Shown: one piece after another, positions 1 to 13,221 of the stretch
How positions within the stretch are numbered: the stretch's first letter is position 1
How the letters are laid out: each line of letters opens with the position of its first letter
Assembly: GCA_902729315.2 (NCBI GenBank)
Contig: LR746269.1
Span: 8,902,231 to 8,966,230 of the forward strand
Length of the DNA: 64,000 bases
DNA from: Spirodela intermedia
Taxonomy: Eukaryota; Streptophyta; Magnoliopsida; Alismatales; Araceae
Reading direction: 5' to 3'
Notes under the pieces: model-generated
Seen by the model: the letters and a program-made list of their open reading frames with translations, nothing else
What the model was told of the DNA's origin: nothing
Databases searched by the model: none
Translations under genes and position numbers: made by a program

Positions 1-2195
1 TCTTATGGTATCGGACTTGTCTCTGGATTCCTCAGCCAAGACCATGTGCGAATCGGCAATCTAATTATTAAAGACCATGTAAGTTTTCCCAATTAAAACA
101 TTTTTTTTCCGTGGGCAAACTTGACGGGTTTTGCCACCATCTCCGTTAGATCTCTCTTAAAATCTGTTTTCCTATCCATGCCCACACTTGTCACGGAAAA
201 TAGATCGCATAGTTTGCTCTATACTTCTGGGATATGAGTTTTCAGGTATTCACAGAGGTCAAAAAGGAGTCAAATCCCATACTCTTATTAGCAACTTTTG
301 ATGGAATACTAGGGTTGGGATTCCAGGAGATCTCTGCCGGAGGAATCCCGCCTATCTGGTATAATTTTCCTTAATAGCTTGTTGATTATTTCTCGTTGAT
401 AAATAAACATGCCCGTCCTTTGAAGTTTTTTTTGCCCTAAACCTTTTCGTTGTGCGCGTTCACAGGCAACCGATGATTGAACAAAATCTAATAGAGGAAC
501 AGGTCTTCTCCTTCTGGCTTAATCGGAATGTAGAGGACACAGATGGGGGAGAGATTGTCTTCGGAGGTGTGGATCCGCAGCACTTCAAGGGAAACCACAC
601 CTTCGTTCCTGTCACTCGCAAAGGATACTGGCAGGTAAAAGGGCTTATAAGACCTTAAAAAAAATTGAACTGATCTCTCTCTTTTGAGTACTTATTCAGT
701 GTTTCCTTTCGGGTAACTTCTAATTGATTTTTTTTGTCTGTACCTCTTCTGTAGTTTGAGCTGGGTGATTTTGTGATAGGCAACGAGTCGACAGGTGAGG
801 CTTCTTTTATAGTACTCGATGTCTGAATGACTTAGTATAGGAAGAGATTGAGATAATTCTCGTGTCCTTCAGGTGTTTGCTCCACTGGATGTGATGCTAT
901 CATGGACTCTGGAACTTCCATGTTGGCAGGTCCAACTGTAAGTGCTGCTGCTTATCTTTTAAAGAATTGGATTTGGTGGGTGGGTTATAGAAATATGCCT
1001 GTCATTATAGAGACGAGGCTAACTCATTTCCAGTTGATTTTGATTTGGATGGCCCATTAAGTCTTACTTTGAGTTAAAACAGATGGTTGCTCTTTGGTTG
1101 AATTCACCTCATTTATTATCATGGAGTCCAGGACTTCTCAGTTAGCAGGTTTATAATAGCCCCATATTTTCTTATAATTGAAATGAATCTTTGGGTATAA
1201 GCAATGCCTCTGCCTAAAAATATTTGATGTTTTTAAGCTATATATATTTTAAATATTTTTCTCTCCAAATTTTGTGTTGTAATTGCAATAGATGAGTCTT
1301 CAAGTTTGGGTTATTCTCAGCTGATGGAAAACCTTTTCAAGATTGGGTTAGCCGGGTTGTCTAAGAGAATCATTTATTGATTATACGTGAATATGCCATC
1401 TTTTACCCTTTTTTTTTTGACTGGCCAAACATGTTTCAAATTTTAAAACGTCTCTCTCTCTCTCTCACGTTCCCTTTAATGGAAGGGGCTGCCAATCAGC
1501 TCTTTGGAGCCCTCCGAAACATCTCATGCTGTTGCATCATCTGGCATCCCATGGTTTCTCGTTGCTTGCAGTCTGCTGTTACCCAGATCAACCACGCCAT
1601 CGGAGCACAAGGGATTGTCAGCGTGGAATGCAAGGAAGTCGTCTCAGAACACGGGCTGAGAATGTTCGAGCTTCTAACAAACGAGGTTCTCTTCATTTCT
1701 GCACCCACAAGCATATTCCCTTCAACAATATCTCTCTACAGTGGCATCTTGAGCCTTCCTTCAACGACGCAGAGCCAGGCCCACAATGTCTGCGGTCACA
1801 TCGGCCTCTGCAGCCTGGATGGTGCCATTAAGTCAGTCCTTGTAGCTCCTGCTTTGGTCTCCACTGTTGTCTCGGTTGGGGATTCTTCATTACCGATAAT
1901 AATGCGATTTTATTTTTTTTTTGAAGGAGGAGGAGCCCATCCAGCATGGGGATCGAGTCTGTGCTCGACAGGCGAAGCGGGGAAGGATCGTCCTCTGGTT
2001 ATGATGCTCTGTGCAAGAAGAGAAGGAAGACCGCCGTGTGCTCTGCCTGCCAGATGGCCGTTGTCTGGATGCAGAAACAGCTCAAGCGGAATCAGACGAG
2101 AGATAGAATACTGAAGTACGTCGACGAGGTAGGCCAACACATTCTAAACGGTGAACACGTTCTGTGATTTTTCTTTGAAATGAAAAGATATATGT

Positions 2196-2231
<36 letters not shown>

Positions 2232-2774
2232 TCTGTAGTAGTGATGGGTGCTGGATATCATACCCCAATACAGCTGTGCGAGCGCGTGCCCAATCCCATG
2301 AGAGAATCGGCCGTCAACTGCGATCAGATTTCGAGCATGCCAGATGTTTCATTTAGGATTGGAAGCAAGGATTTCAGACTTGCTCCGGATCAGGTAATGA
2401 CTTGTCCGATTCCCTGAGAGCTCATTGGGTCAACTCATGGCCGTCAACCTAACCGCTCATTTATCTTTCTGAGACGGCCTTTGTTTGCAGTACATCATAA
2501 AGCTCGAGCAAGGCGACACCACCATCTGTCTCAGCGGCTTTGTGCCACTGGACGTTCGTCCTCCTGGGGCCCCCCTGTGGTATGCACCCTCACGACTCTG
2601 TTCATCCTCCTCCTGCTCCCCACTGATTAGTGCTTGGTATTTATATGAGAGAGAGAGAGAGCTTGAACGCCTTGCTGTGGATGCTGCAGGATTCTTGGGG
2701 ACGTCTTCATGGGAGCATATCACACGGCCTTTGACTTTGGCAACCTTCGAATAGGATTTGCCGAAGCTGCCTGA
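1..2774 (+). CDS. Aspartic proteinase, phytepsin type (3' part; 5' end outside window)
   Basis: This is the C-terminal part of a plant A1-family aspartic proteinase, an acid protease of the vacuole or secretory route. Eleven exons join in frame: 1..78, 246..358, 466..634, 755..794, 873..937, 1572..1685, 1773..1831, 1945..2128, 2274..2393, 2491..2579, 2690..2774, with stop TGA. The products read through typical family blocks: [36 protein letters not shown], then the second catalytic motif [11 protein letters not shown] (Asp codon at 905-907). The saposin-like plant-specific insert follows in exons 6-9 ([36 protein letters not shown]). The C-terminus has [15 protein letters not shown] and ends GFAEAA, the normal end of this family. 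The first catalytic motif (DTG) lies before the window. Exon 7 borders (1773, 1831) are the least certain, because the reading frame stays open across intron 6. I see no disabling mutation. Confidence 0.9.
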
Positions 2775-2994
2775 GCCCTCTTCCATTTTGCTTCGCGCCG
2801 GGATTATTGGATCTCCCGTCACTCGGTCTCCTTCGAGATGCAGAAGAACTTGTTGACTTCGAGCAAAGTCAAACGGGGGAAAGAGCAAGGTCGCAGGAGA
2901 GCATGGACTGAATTTCTTTTATATAGAATATATGAAATTCATAGTATTCTGGAGAGCCAAGGCCAAGCCAGAAGTCAACCCTTGGGATGCTGCG

Positions 2995-3035
<41 letters not shown>

Positions 3036-3563
3036 ATCCTGAAATCATTCCTCACTCCTGCTAGCATCATAGAATGGATATAATATGTTTGAAGACATAT
3101 GTACGCGGCCTCCCAGATTGGTGGAGGGCTGCTGCTCATCCGTTTGCAGAAAAATCGGTCAACTATCACGGTCGTCTACTTCAGGTCAGCCTTCCAAGCA
3201 TGCAGGAGAGGGCGAAAGTCAAAGTTCCCGTCGTAACCCTCAAAGCATCTGACTTCTGACATCAGCGATTATAATGAACGCAAAAACGGATGCGTCGTTC
3301 ATCCACTGGGTTGACTAGGAGATTATATTGTGTTCGAACAGCCTGTTACATTCATCCACTGGGTTGACATCAGCTCTGTGTTTCCTTTTCTGGAATCAAA
3401 TGGGTGGCGCTTCATTTCCAGACCGCCCCAGGCCCTTATCCCGGGCATGCTGGAGATTAGGTCCTCTGCCGTTGACTGGCCCACCAGAGGGGGGGAGGGG
3501 GGTTAACAAACAAGCTAGCAAGTCGTCTCCTCTCCTCTTCCGGATTTTGCTCTCGTCCGGAAG
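2775..3563. other. Intergenic, convergent 3' regions
   Basis: This space lies between the proteinase stop and the stop of the minus-strand gene that follows. It contains a (GA)n tract at about 2998-3028, probably in the 3' UTR. No coding similarity is visible in either strand. Confidence 0.5.
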
Positions 3564-4667
3564 TTACACGTCCCAGAAGGCATCTTCGGAGATGTCATCC
3601 TCGGACCAGTTGAACGCCTTCCTCCGCCGGGGGGAGGCAGCGCCGCCGCCGCGTGTGCTCTTGGTGCTCTGAGAACGCCGCCCTGCGGCGGAGCCCGGGC
3701 CGGCGCTGCTTCCGATTGCCAGTCTCCCCACCCTCCCAAACGCCGCCACTTCAACGGACTTTGGCCCTGTTCTCCTCGCATCCCGGCTGTTGGTTCTCTT
3801 CATTCTGCCTCCGCCAAGCTCATCACCGCCGCCACTGGGAAGCTCCGATCCCCGCGGTCTTCTCCCTCTGAGAAAGTCCACTCTGGAGCGACCCGCCGAT
3901 CGGATCCTCTCGTCTTTGACTTCTCCAACATCTGGGTAAGAAGAGCCAACTCCCATGGTGGTCCCAGCTTCGCGGGCTCCATCCTCCTCCTCCTGCGAGA
4001 GCGCAGTCCTCCTTCCCCTACGATGATGCCTCGTCCTCCTCGTCCCGCCCTTCCCTCTCGCGACCCAGTCGTCGAACTGCAGTTCATCATCTTCTTCTTC
4101 GTCTTCTTCATCGCCGGCGGCGGAGGCGGTGGCGGCGCCGCCGTAGGGCTTGAGGCTGTGGACGACCCCCTTGGGGAAGAACCTGGCAGAGGGGAGGCCA
4201 TCGAATGGGCGGAGGATCTGGGGGCCGTCGCTGCGGGACCACATGTCGAAGCCCCCGGGCTTCTGAAAGCGGTCGGCGAGGACCTTCAGCTGCTCGTCGG
4301 CGGCGACCGAGAAGAGGTTCGGGGCGGCGGCGGCGGCGCGCTCCACCGCCTCCCATGGCCGCTCCAGCTCGGAGATCGCCGACTTCAGCTCTGCTCGCTT
4401 CCTCATCTCGTAGATCTGCCGCTCCCTGCAGAGACGGGCCTTCAGCAGCTGCTTCGCCTTCTTCATCTGCATCCGCTTCCATTGCCACTTGGAGACCCCC
4501 CCGGGATACGTCCTCGGCCCGCCGCCCATCCTGATGACGCTCACCTCCGACGACCTTCCGCCGCTGCCGCCGATACGATCCATCGGGGCCTTCAGCAGCT
4601 GGTCGGCGCCCGTCAAGAACCGGACGGAGGACAGCGCCGCCGCCGCCGCCGTCATCGCCATCGCCAT
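3564..4667 (-). CDS. Stand-alone protein resembling the N-terminus of RH33/RH48-type organellar DEAD-box helicases
   Basis: This is a single-exon gene of 367 residues. Translation is taken from the ATG at 4665-4667; the frame extends upstream but with no other ATG. The N-terminus is alanine-rich, lacks acidic residues and looks like an organelle transit peptide. It is followed by SVRFLTGADQLLKAPMDRI and the block MGGGPRTYPGGVSKWQWKRM, which as I recall matches the N-terminal extension of Arabidopsis RH33-like helicases. A basic helix (QMKKAKQLLKARLCRERQIY) and ADRFQKPGGFDMW come next. The second half is low-complexity, acidic and basic by turns, and ends NWSEDDISEDAFWDV. There is no Walker A, DEAD or helicase C motif, and none follows downstream before the proteinase gene. 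The role is unknown. It is head-to-head with the GeBP gene, about 1.26 kb away. Confidence 0.65.
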   Translation of the reverse strand: MAMAMTAAAAALSSVRFLTGADQLLKAPMDRIGGSGGRSSEVSVIRMGGGPRTYPGGVSKWQWKRMQMKKAKQLLKARLCRERQIYEMRKRAELKSAISELERPWEAVERAAAAAPNLFSVAADEQLKVLADRFQKPGGFDMWSRSDGPQILRPFDGLPSARFFPKGVVHSLKPYGGAATASAAGDEEDEEEDDELQFDDWVARGKGGTRRTRHHRRGRRTALSQEEEDGAREAGTTMGVGSSYPDVGEVKDERIRSAGRSRVDFLRGRRPRGSELPSGGGDELGGGRMKRTNSRDARRTGPKSVEVAAFGRVGRLAIGSSAGPGSAAGRRSQSTKSTRGGGAASPRRRKAFNWSEDDISEDAFWDV

Positions 4668-5931
4668 CGCTGTTGGACTCTGCAACCTGCTGCCCCCACC
4701 CACCTCGTTGCAGAAGAGATGAAGACGACGACGACCACCACGATTCTTCTATCAAGGAAAAAGAACAACAGAAGAGCTGAATTCAGAACAAAGCTGAAGG
4801 AAGAATGGCATCAGCATCAATGCTCGCAACCCAAGAACCCACTCTCAGGAGTTTGCCCCTGGAACCGAAAGCTCGAGATTTTTTGCCCTAAAAGGAGGGG
4901 AACAGGGGGCTCTCCGACGCAGCTCGGTGACCATGTCGACGACAAACAGAGAACAGCCGGATCCTAACCCGCACCGCCTGCAACAAGATGAAATCGAAAA
5001 GCCAAGAACAGCAAGAATACGCCGGCGACGACAAAGAAGAAGAAGAAGAAGAAGAAGAATATCAGTAGGAGATCGGAAGCTAATGGGCGGAAGAGGAAGA
5101 GGAAGAGAGTCCCCACCTTGGCGGAGCAACCGACGGTAAGGAGCCCACAGCGGAGAGCGGAGAGCGGAGAGATAGAAGGTCCCCAGATTTTGCTGCAGAA
5201 GCAGAGGAAGAGGAAGGCCACTCACTCACGGGATGAAGACGCGGGCCGCAAAAGGATCCGATAACGTGACTGGGGCCCACATAGGCTGGAAATATCCCAA
5301 GGGAATAACGGGGTGACTAGGCCCATCCTGGCCCAACGAGAACGAGCCCATTAGATAGGCCCAATTCTCCCCGAAGGCCCACCGCCGGATAAATTATTAT
5401 TTAAAGAATAGATAAAAACGGCACAATAGATAAAAACGGCTTTGATTTATATTTAATCGGGGTTTTATTATCATAAAAAATCTGGCATAATTCGGGTTGA
5501 CCCATGGATCCATAATCTAAGCGGGTCAACGCGATCCGGCAGAACACCGAGCCGCCTAGATCAGCACACGCTTTTACTTTTCAACGTTGACTTGGGTAGG
5601 CCGCAAGATCTCCTGAGATTTGGACACCTGGCATGTGGTGGCAAGGGTTCATCATTCTATAGTGGGTCTCACGTCTTTTATTCGGTCACGTTGGGAAGAT
5701 TTGTGAGGGCGGTGGGAGGCGGTGTAGTCACCGCGAGTGAGGGGATCCGATCGAGCCATGGGGGATGAAACCAGGGCAGGTCCGTCTTCCTCGAGCTCGG
5801 GCCCTCTCCAGGGAACCCTAACCCTAAAAATAGAAAGGAGCTCGCTCGCGCAGGTCGCAGCTCCTCCCCTTCCGATCCGATCCGATCCGATCCGATCCCA
5901 CTTTTTCTCCCCTTTTCGAATTCAAAAAAAT
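4668..5931. promoter_or_regulatory. Divergent promoter/5' UTR region between the RH33-N-like gene and the GeBP gene
   Basis: The two flanking genes start away from each other. The stretch has GAA/AGA-rich low-complexity sequence (about 5030-5060), a telo-box-like AACCCTAACCCTAAA at about 5813-5827 just before the GeBP leader, and a (TCCGA)n pentanucleotide repeat at about 5873-5897. Open frames crossing it are compositional and show no recognisable domain. Confidence 0.5.
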
Positions 5932-6286
5932 ATGTCGTCTCCTGCGGCGGTAGCGGCAGCGGTGGGCGGCGGCGAGGGGCCGGCGGCGTCCTTCCTGGAG
6001 GACCTGGAGGACCTGGAAAATGAGGACCAGACGCCGGCTGTTGGGGAGGAGCCGGCGGCAGGTCTCGACGACGAGGAGGTGTCCTCTCCTTCCACCTCCT
6101 CCGCCGAGATCGCCGCCGCCGCAGCAGCAGCGGTAGCAGCAACAGCAGCAGAAAACCCTAGCTCCAACGGAGGCCACCGCCTCTCCGCCGCGTCCGAGCC
6201 CGTTCCGAGCGGCGCCGACGAGCTGGCTGCGCCGGAGGACGGCTCCGCCGCCCCGGACTGCAAGCGGCGGAAGACGGAGGGCGGAT

Positions 6287-6318
<32 letters not shown>

Positions 6319-7104
6319 GAGGAGGCGAAGGGGCCTCCTGCGGCAGCGGCGGCGGAGGACTCGCGGCGGCTGTTCCAGCGCCTGTGGACGGACGACGACG
6401 AGATCGCCATCCTGCAGGGCTTCCTGGCCTTCAGCTCCCAGAGGAGTTCCTCCCTCCACCACCACCAGGACACGGGGGCCTTCTACGACCAGATCAGGGC
6501 GCGCATACAGCTGGACTTCAACAAGAACCAGCTGGTGGAGAAGCTCCGCCGCCTGAAGAAGAAGTACCGCAACATCACCAACAGGATCCGCTCCGGCAAG
6601 GACTACGCCTTCAAGAGCCCCCACGACCAGGCCGCCTTCGACCTCTCCGCCAAGATCTGGGGCTCCGCCGCCGCCGCCGCCGCCCCTGACGACGAGGACG
6701 ACGAGGAGGAGGACGGCGGCGGCGACCGCTGGAGGCGTCACCGAAAGCGGCCCACCGCCGCCGTCGCCGCCGCTCCGGTGGAGGTCAAGGCGGCGGGAGG
6801 GCCTATGCCGGTGCCGAACGTGATCGAGGAGACGATGAGGAGCTGTCTCTCGCCGATGTTCAAGGAGCTGCTGCACTGCGCTAGCCCCCTGGCGGCGGTC
6901 GCTGGCGGGTGGGGCGGGCTCGGGCTCAGCCCTCTCCCTTTCGGCCTCGGCGGCGGCGGCGCCAACGCCAAGGCGCCCACCGCGGCGGCGGACGCCAAGT
7001 GGCGCAAGCAGCAGATCCTCGAGCTGGAAGTCTTCTCTCGCCGCATTGACCTCATGCAGGAGCAGATCAAGCTCGTGCTGGCGGAGCTCCGTTCGGCCAG
7101 GTGA
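5932..7104 (+). CDS. GeBP/storekeeper-like transcription factor (DUF573)
   Basis: This is an intron-less gene of 390 residues from the ATG at 5932. The N-terminal 145 residues are alanine/glutamate-rich and acidic, with a basic patch CKRRKTEGG that could be a nuclear localisation signal. The diagnostic GeBP central domain lies at about residues 146-245: RLFQRLWTDDDEIAILQGF, FYDQIRARIQLDFNKNQLVE, KLRRLKKKYRNITNRI, KSPHDQAAFDLSAKIWG. The C-terminus (about 355-390) is a leucine-rich amphipathic helix, ELEVFSRRIDLMQEQIKLVL, as in GeBP/GPL proteins that dimerise. Members of this family bind DNA non-canonically and affect trichome genes, cytokinin response and sugar-related promoters. An in-frame ATG at 5758 would add 58 residues, but that stretch carries the telo-box and a pentanucleotide repeat and looks like leader. 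Confidence 0.88.
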
Positions 7105-7332
7105 CCCCCAGGCGGTGGCGCCCGCCTCTAAATTATCAGGAACCTGTGGATAGTCACCACCCCCCCTTCCCTCCACTCCCTTATAGAAGAAGAAGACCCA
7201 TCCATCACCGCCAAGAGCACCTTCGCCATCGTCGTCCCCGCCCCCCTAGAACTCATCCCTGCTCTAATTGTACCGACTGGTGAACTCCTCCCCCTTACAT
7301 TACATGGTAGAAACATTCCTGGGCTACATACA

Positions 7333-7381
<49 letters not shown>

Positions 7382-7404
7382 TACAGCTTCTAAGGTGGAC
7401 GGCG
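7105..7404. other. Convergent 3' UTR space with a (CT)n tract
   Basis: The GeBP gene and the minus-strand G-patch gene end here tail to tail. A pure (CT)n microsatellite runs from about 7335 to 7377. Nothing coding is seen. Confidence 0.6.
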
Positions 7405-9540
<2,136 letters not shown>

Positions 9541-10721
9541 GTGGATCCGGTCCTTCAAGAAATATGGGAGAGAAAAGATTCGCCGTCAATGGCGTCATTA
9601 ATTCTCAAATTTTATAGAGATCAAAGCTGACGAAGATTAATACTTTTAGCACTCAACCATAATCGTGAGAGCAGAAACATGAGACCAGAAGAATGCGTAA
9701 GCTTCCAAAACTATTAGTCGACATCATCAATTTTCAACCAGAATGCTAAAACATTAATCTCGGTTGTCACTAAAATTTTCAAACTTTATAGGAAAAAACT
9801 AGTAATACTTTTAGCATCCTGGTTGTCATTAATTCTTAAAACTATGAGTCGGATCATCAGAAATACTTTCAACCAGATCAGTGTAATTAGAATGAACGAA
9901 GTAAAAGCAACGAAGAATCACTCGCAGAGGAAACATTACCGAAATTTAAATTATCAGAAGAAGAATGCTGCCAAAAAATGTGCTCACCACTCCGACTCCG
10001 GCAGAAAAGTACTAGTAATCTAGCGAGCGCATCTCGGCGATACGAAGAACAAGTAAACCCTTCGCAGGCATTTCAACCGTGATTTTCCAACTGCCTCTCC
10101 ATCGTTGAAAGAAACTCTCTCCCCCTCACTAAACATGTTGTTCCATTTTAAAGCCCAAGCACGGACATGAGGGATCAGAAGGCGTCGGACTCCCACAGAG
10201 ACTTGGACAGGCTTTATGATCTCAACAAGTACTTGGACGAGTGCGCTCCAAGTGGGGGAAAATCACATTCCGAACCTCGGCATCCCATCACCAGTAACCT
10301 ACACTGTCCTCAAGTACCGATCCAATGGCCCTGATCCCGCTCCGGAGCACCAGGAGATTCCCCACAAGTTCCCAGAGCCATATAATAAATCTCAAACTCG
10401 GAGGTCGACTAAGAACATGATGATCCATGATTACATCAAGTCCTGTGCCTCGGTGCATTCCCAGAATCAGTATCCCATCCGCAACTGGCATTCTAGTGGG
10501 CAGACTTGTAAGAAGTAAATAAATGGCCAAAAAATTCGAGATTAAAATAAAATAGCACATCGGGACAATCCGGCATCAAGAATTCAACGATCAGGAGAAA
10601 CTGGTATTCGGGCACGGATACCGAAGCAAATAACGCCCCCCTTAGGACTCAACGAAGAAGAGGAAGAAGGCACCGGCCCGGGATCGGAAGATAACAAAAG
10701 CGGCAGCATCCCCGAGCTTAC
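9541..10721 (-). other. Probable 5' UTR intron of the G-patch gene
   Basis: A consensus donor (CCAGAG|GTAAGC, exon end at 10722) and a plausible acceptor just before 9556 (TTTCTTGAAG) suggest a leader intron of about 1.2 kb. Inside it, on the plus strand, is a frame at about 10216-10518 with protein-like text (PEPYNKSQTRRSTKNM) that I do not recognise. Confidence 0.45.
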
Positions 10722-11064
10722 CTCTGGCAGCAGTCTAGAAAGCGGATGGAACGACGAGCTGCAGCAGCGGGGACCGATCTGGTTGCTGCTAGCCCTCTGC
10801 TCCAGATCGGGATAGGCGGCGGAGATGGCGGAGGCCACAGTTCCGGAGACGACCGGCCTGAATCAATCCGGAGACCAACCTCGACAGCCGAGCTGAGGGC
10901 TGGGTGGACGACGGCGTGCTAGATTCTGCCCTGTCGAGGAATGGAACCCGAGCCCTAGCTTCACCCCTTCCCCCCCATTCCTTCCTCCCCCAAAGCTTCA
11001 CCACCGGTTTCAACGGTGGAGATCCGGTGGAGATCCAACGGTCAGCATCTAAACACGTTCCCAC
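10722..11064 (-). promoter_or_regulatory. Probable non-coding first exon and transcription start area of the G-patch gene
   Basis: This is GC-rich leader-like sequence on the minus strand ending in a strong splice donor at 10720-10721. The frame continuous with the first coding exon has a TGA upstream and no ATG, so the exon looks untranslated. The start point is not visible; the upper border is a guess from composition. Confidence 0.4.
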
Positions 11065-11738
11065 AGAATCTGAAGGACCGGTTTCGTAAGAAGATAAAAT
11101 TGGCCCAGATGGCGTAGATTCCTTTTTTCTTTTAAAAAAATCATTATTTTCTTGATTTTTTAAATTGAAAATAGAAAAATAAAAAGGACCCGTAAAGTTG
11201 ACCGAGAAGTATTGTTACCCCGAGAACGAGTGAAGTCAAAGGCCCCATGGGACCCATGGAAGTTGGGCTTGACAGATTTGATCTGTAATTCCCAGTAATT
11301 TTCCTAATTAATGATATCACTCCTTTCACTGAAATTATTAAAGCATTATTTTTATAAATAAATAAATAAAATCCTCGAAATATGATGGATCTCAAATAAA
11401 TAAAAACATTGGGCAATGTTTTGTGTCTGCTCGTCCCTAGTCTTTATGTGAACTTGGGCTCATAAAATTCATCCAAAATACTGTAAAAAAACAAGGAGAT
11501 ATACCATAATAGGAGGGGGAGAGAGAGAGAGAGAGAGATGACGATGACCACTCATCTCTCTCTCTCTCTCTCTACGTGTGTGTGCGTGCGCGCGCGCGTG
11601 TGTAACACGATGAAGAAAAAGAAACAAGGAGAAGACCCTCCCCTCCTTACAACTCTCCTTCTATCTATCCTTCTGGCTAGAATAAGGTGCAGGGAAACAG
11701 GAGCAAGACCTTACAACTCTCTCTCTCTCTCTCTCGCT
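11065..11738. other. Intergenic, AT-rich then CT/GT low complexity
   Basis: This is the upstream side of the G-patch gene and the downstream side of the WRKY gene. It contains (GA)n at about 11519-11537, (CT)n at about 11555-11573, a (TG/CG)n stretch at about 11575-11601 and another (CT)n at about 11716-11737, which is likely in the WRKY 3' UTR. No gene is seen. Confidence 0.5.
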
Positions 11739-13153
11739 CTAGTTAGTGGCAAAGGGAGTGAAGCACTGTCGAGGCAGTGGGGTCTCAGTTGCAACGGTGT
11801 CCTGAGGGGTCCCCAGGATCGAAGTGATGGCCGCGGTCAACGCCTCCGTGAAGCGGGGGTTTGACGTGATCGCCTCGGTGACGATATCCACCGTCGAGCT
11901 CTTGGTCTCAGACCCCCACTCCGCCGCCGCAGGAGTCAACGGGAACGGCTGACGCTGGATCTCGCCGGCGGAGGAAAGGCTCTCCTCGGCGGCGCCGGCG
12001 CCGGAGAGGGCCAAGGCGGCGGCGGCGCCGGCGGGGAGGGGGTGGTTGTGGTGGCCCTCGTAGTTTATGATCAGGAGGGCTCTGTCTTCAGCCGATCTCT
12101 GCACCTGCTTACGAACGGGGCAGCCGGCAGCCATGGTGCAGCGGTAGTAGGCCCTCGGGCATGGGTTCCCCTTGGCCACCTTCTGCCCGTACTTTCTCCA
12201 CTGGCACCCATCGCCCACCTGCCTCATCACCGTCAGCCAAAACCCTAGACGACCGGAGGCGGCGGAGGATGATGATGATGATGACTATTATTATTCTGAT
12301 GATGAGGAGCAGGAGGAGGAGGATGATGACGATGATGAGGAGGAGGCCGGAAGGGCTGGCGGCGAGGATCTCACCATAGGAGCGTCTGATCGGACCTTCA
12401 CGGAGACTCGCGACCTGCGATGAGCCGACCCGAAGCCGTCGTCGAGAAGATGGCTCTTCTCTTCCCCCAGCCTGATCTGCTCTTGCTGTTCTGATAACCC
12501 TAACCCACCCGTCACCTGGTCTATCTCAGTGTAACCCTGTGCATCGACACATCCTGAAATGAGATTACACAGATAGAGAGAGAAAGAGACAGAGAGAGAG
12601 AGAGAGGTGGAGGTAAAGTCGACAGAGGGGGACCTGGGGGGGACGGCCATGGCGAGCTTGGCGCTGAATGGAGAGAAGGGCGATGTAATCCCTGGAGACC
12701 TGCTCTAGGACGACCTTCAGCCGCCGGTTCTCGCTGCTCGCAGTCTCGAGCTCGCCGCGGAGCCTCCTCATCTGCCATGGTCGAACCAAACGTAAGAACC
12801 TGAGCCACCAACCCCATCATCCATCCATCCCCTCAAACACATCATCCCCCCACCATTATCCCGTAAACTCTCACTTTCTCCTCCTCCCCCTCCCGCCACC
12901 GGTCCGCCGTCGTAAGCTGCAACCCGATCTGCCATCGACCAAACCAGACACCGAAACACCCGTCAGCGCCCTCCACTGTAAATTGAATCAGAACTTCTTA
13001 TCTACAGCGGCGGCGGCGGCGGCGGCGGCGGCGGTGGTGGAGGAGCTCACTTTCACGTCGGAGTCGGAGAAGGGGTCCTCCCGGTCGCCGCCGGAGTCGC
13101 ATCTCCTCCGGCTGGCCGCGAAGAAGTCCACCTCCTCGATCTCTCCCCTCCTT

Positions 13154-13184
<31 letters not shown>

Positions 13185-13221
13185 AGTCCTCCTCCCTGTG
13201 CTGGTGCAGCAGCGCCGCCAT
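11739..13221 (-). CDS. WRKY transcription factor, group IIb
   Basis: Five coding exons on the minus strand: 13051..13221 (ATG at 13219-13221), 12875..12928, 12634..12771, 12375..12515 or 12375..12536, and 11739..12218. The product is about 327-334 residues. The N-terminus has a poly-glycine run, then [10 protein letters not shown] and [11 protein letters not shown]; the coiled-coil zipper of the IIb group follows ([20 protein letters not shown]). The segment [12 protein letters not shown] leads into [17 protein letters not shown], with an intron between them as usual in the group. The zinc finger is C-x5-C-x23-H-x-H ([15 protein letters not shown]...HHNHPLP). The C-terminus has the IIb-typical [20 protein letters not shown]. 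It is a nuclear, W-box-binding regulator of stress or senescence type by family. The normal intron before VQR is absent. The exon 4 acceptor is ambiguous between two in-frame AG sites (12515 and 12536). Confidence 0.9.

Noticed and set aside
1377-2114. One long plus-strand exon in the proteinase gene
   Set aside because: The frame is open by chance across introns. Family alignment needs splicing at 1685/1773 and 1831/1945, and the text between (for example [14 protein letters not shown]) has no counterpart in phytepsins.
2838-3083. Small plus-strand frame after the proteinase
   Set aside because: It lies in the 3' UTR and its second half is translated GA repeat.
5824-7176. A 450-codon frame on the minus strand across the GeBP gene
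   Set aside because: It is the antisense shadow of a GC-rich coding exon. Its arginine/glycine-rich text has no domain, while the plus strand holds a clear DUF573 domain.
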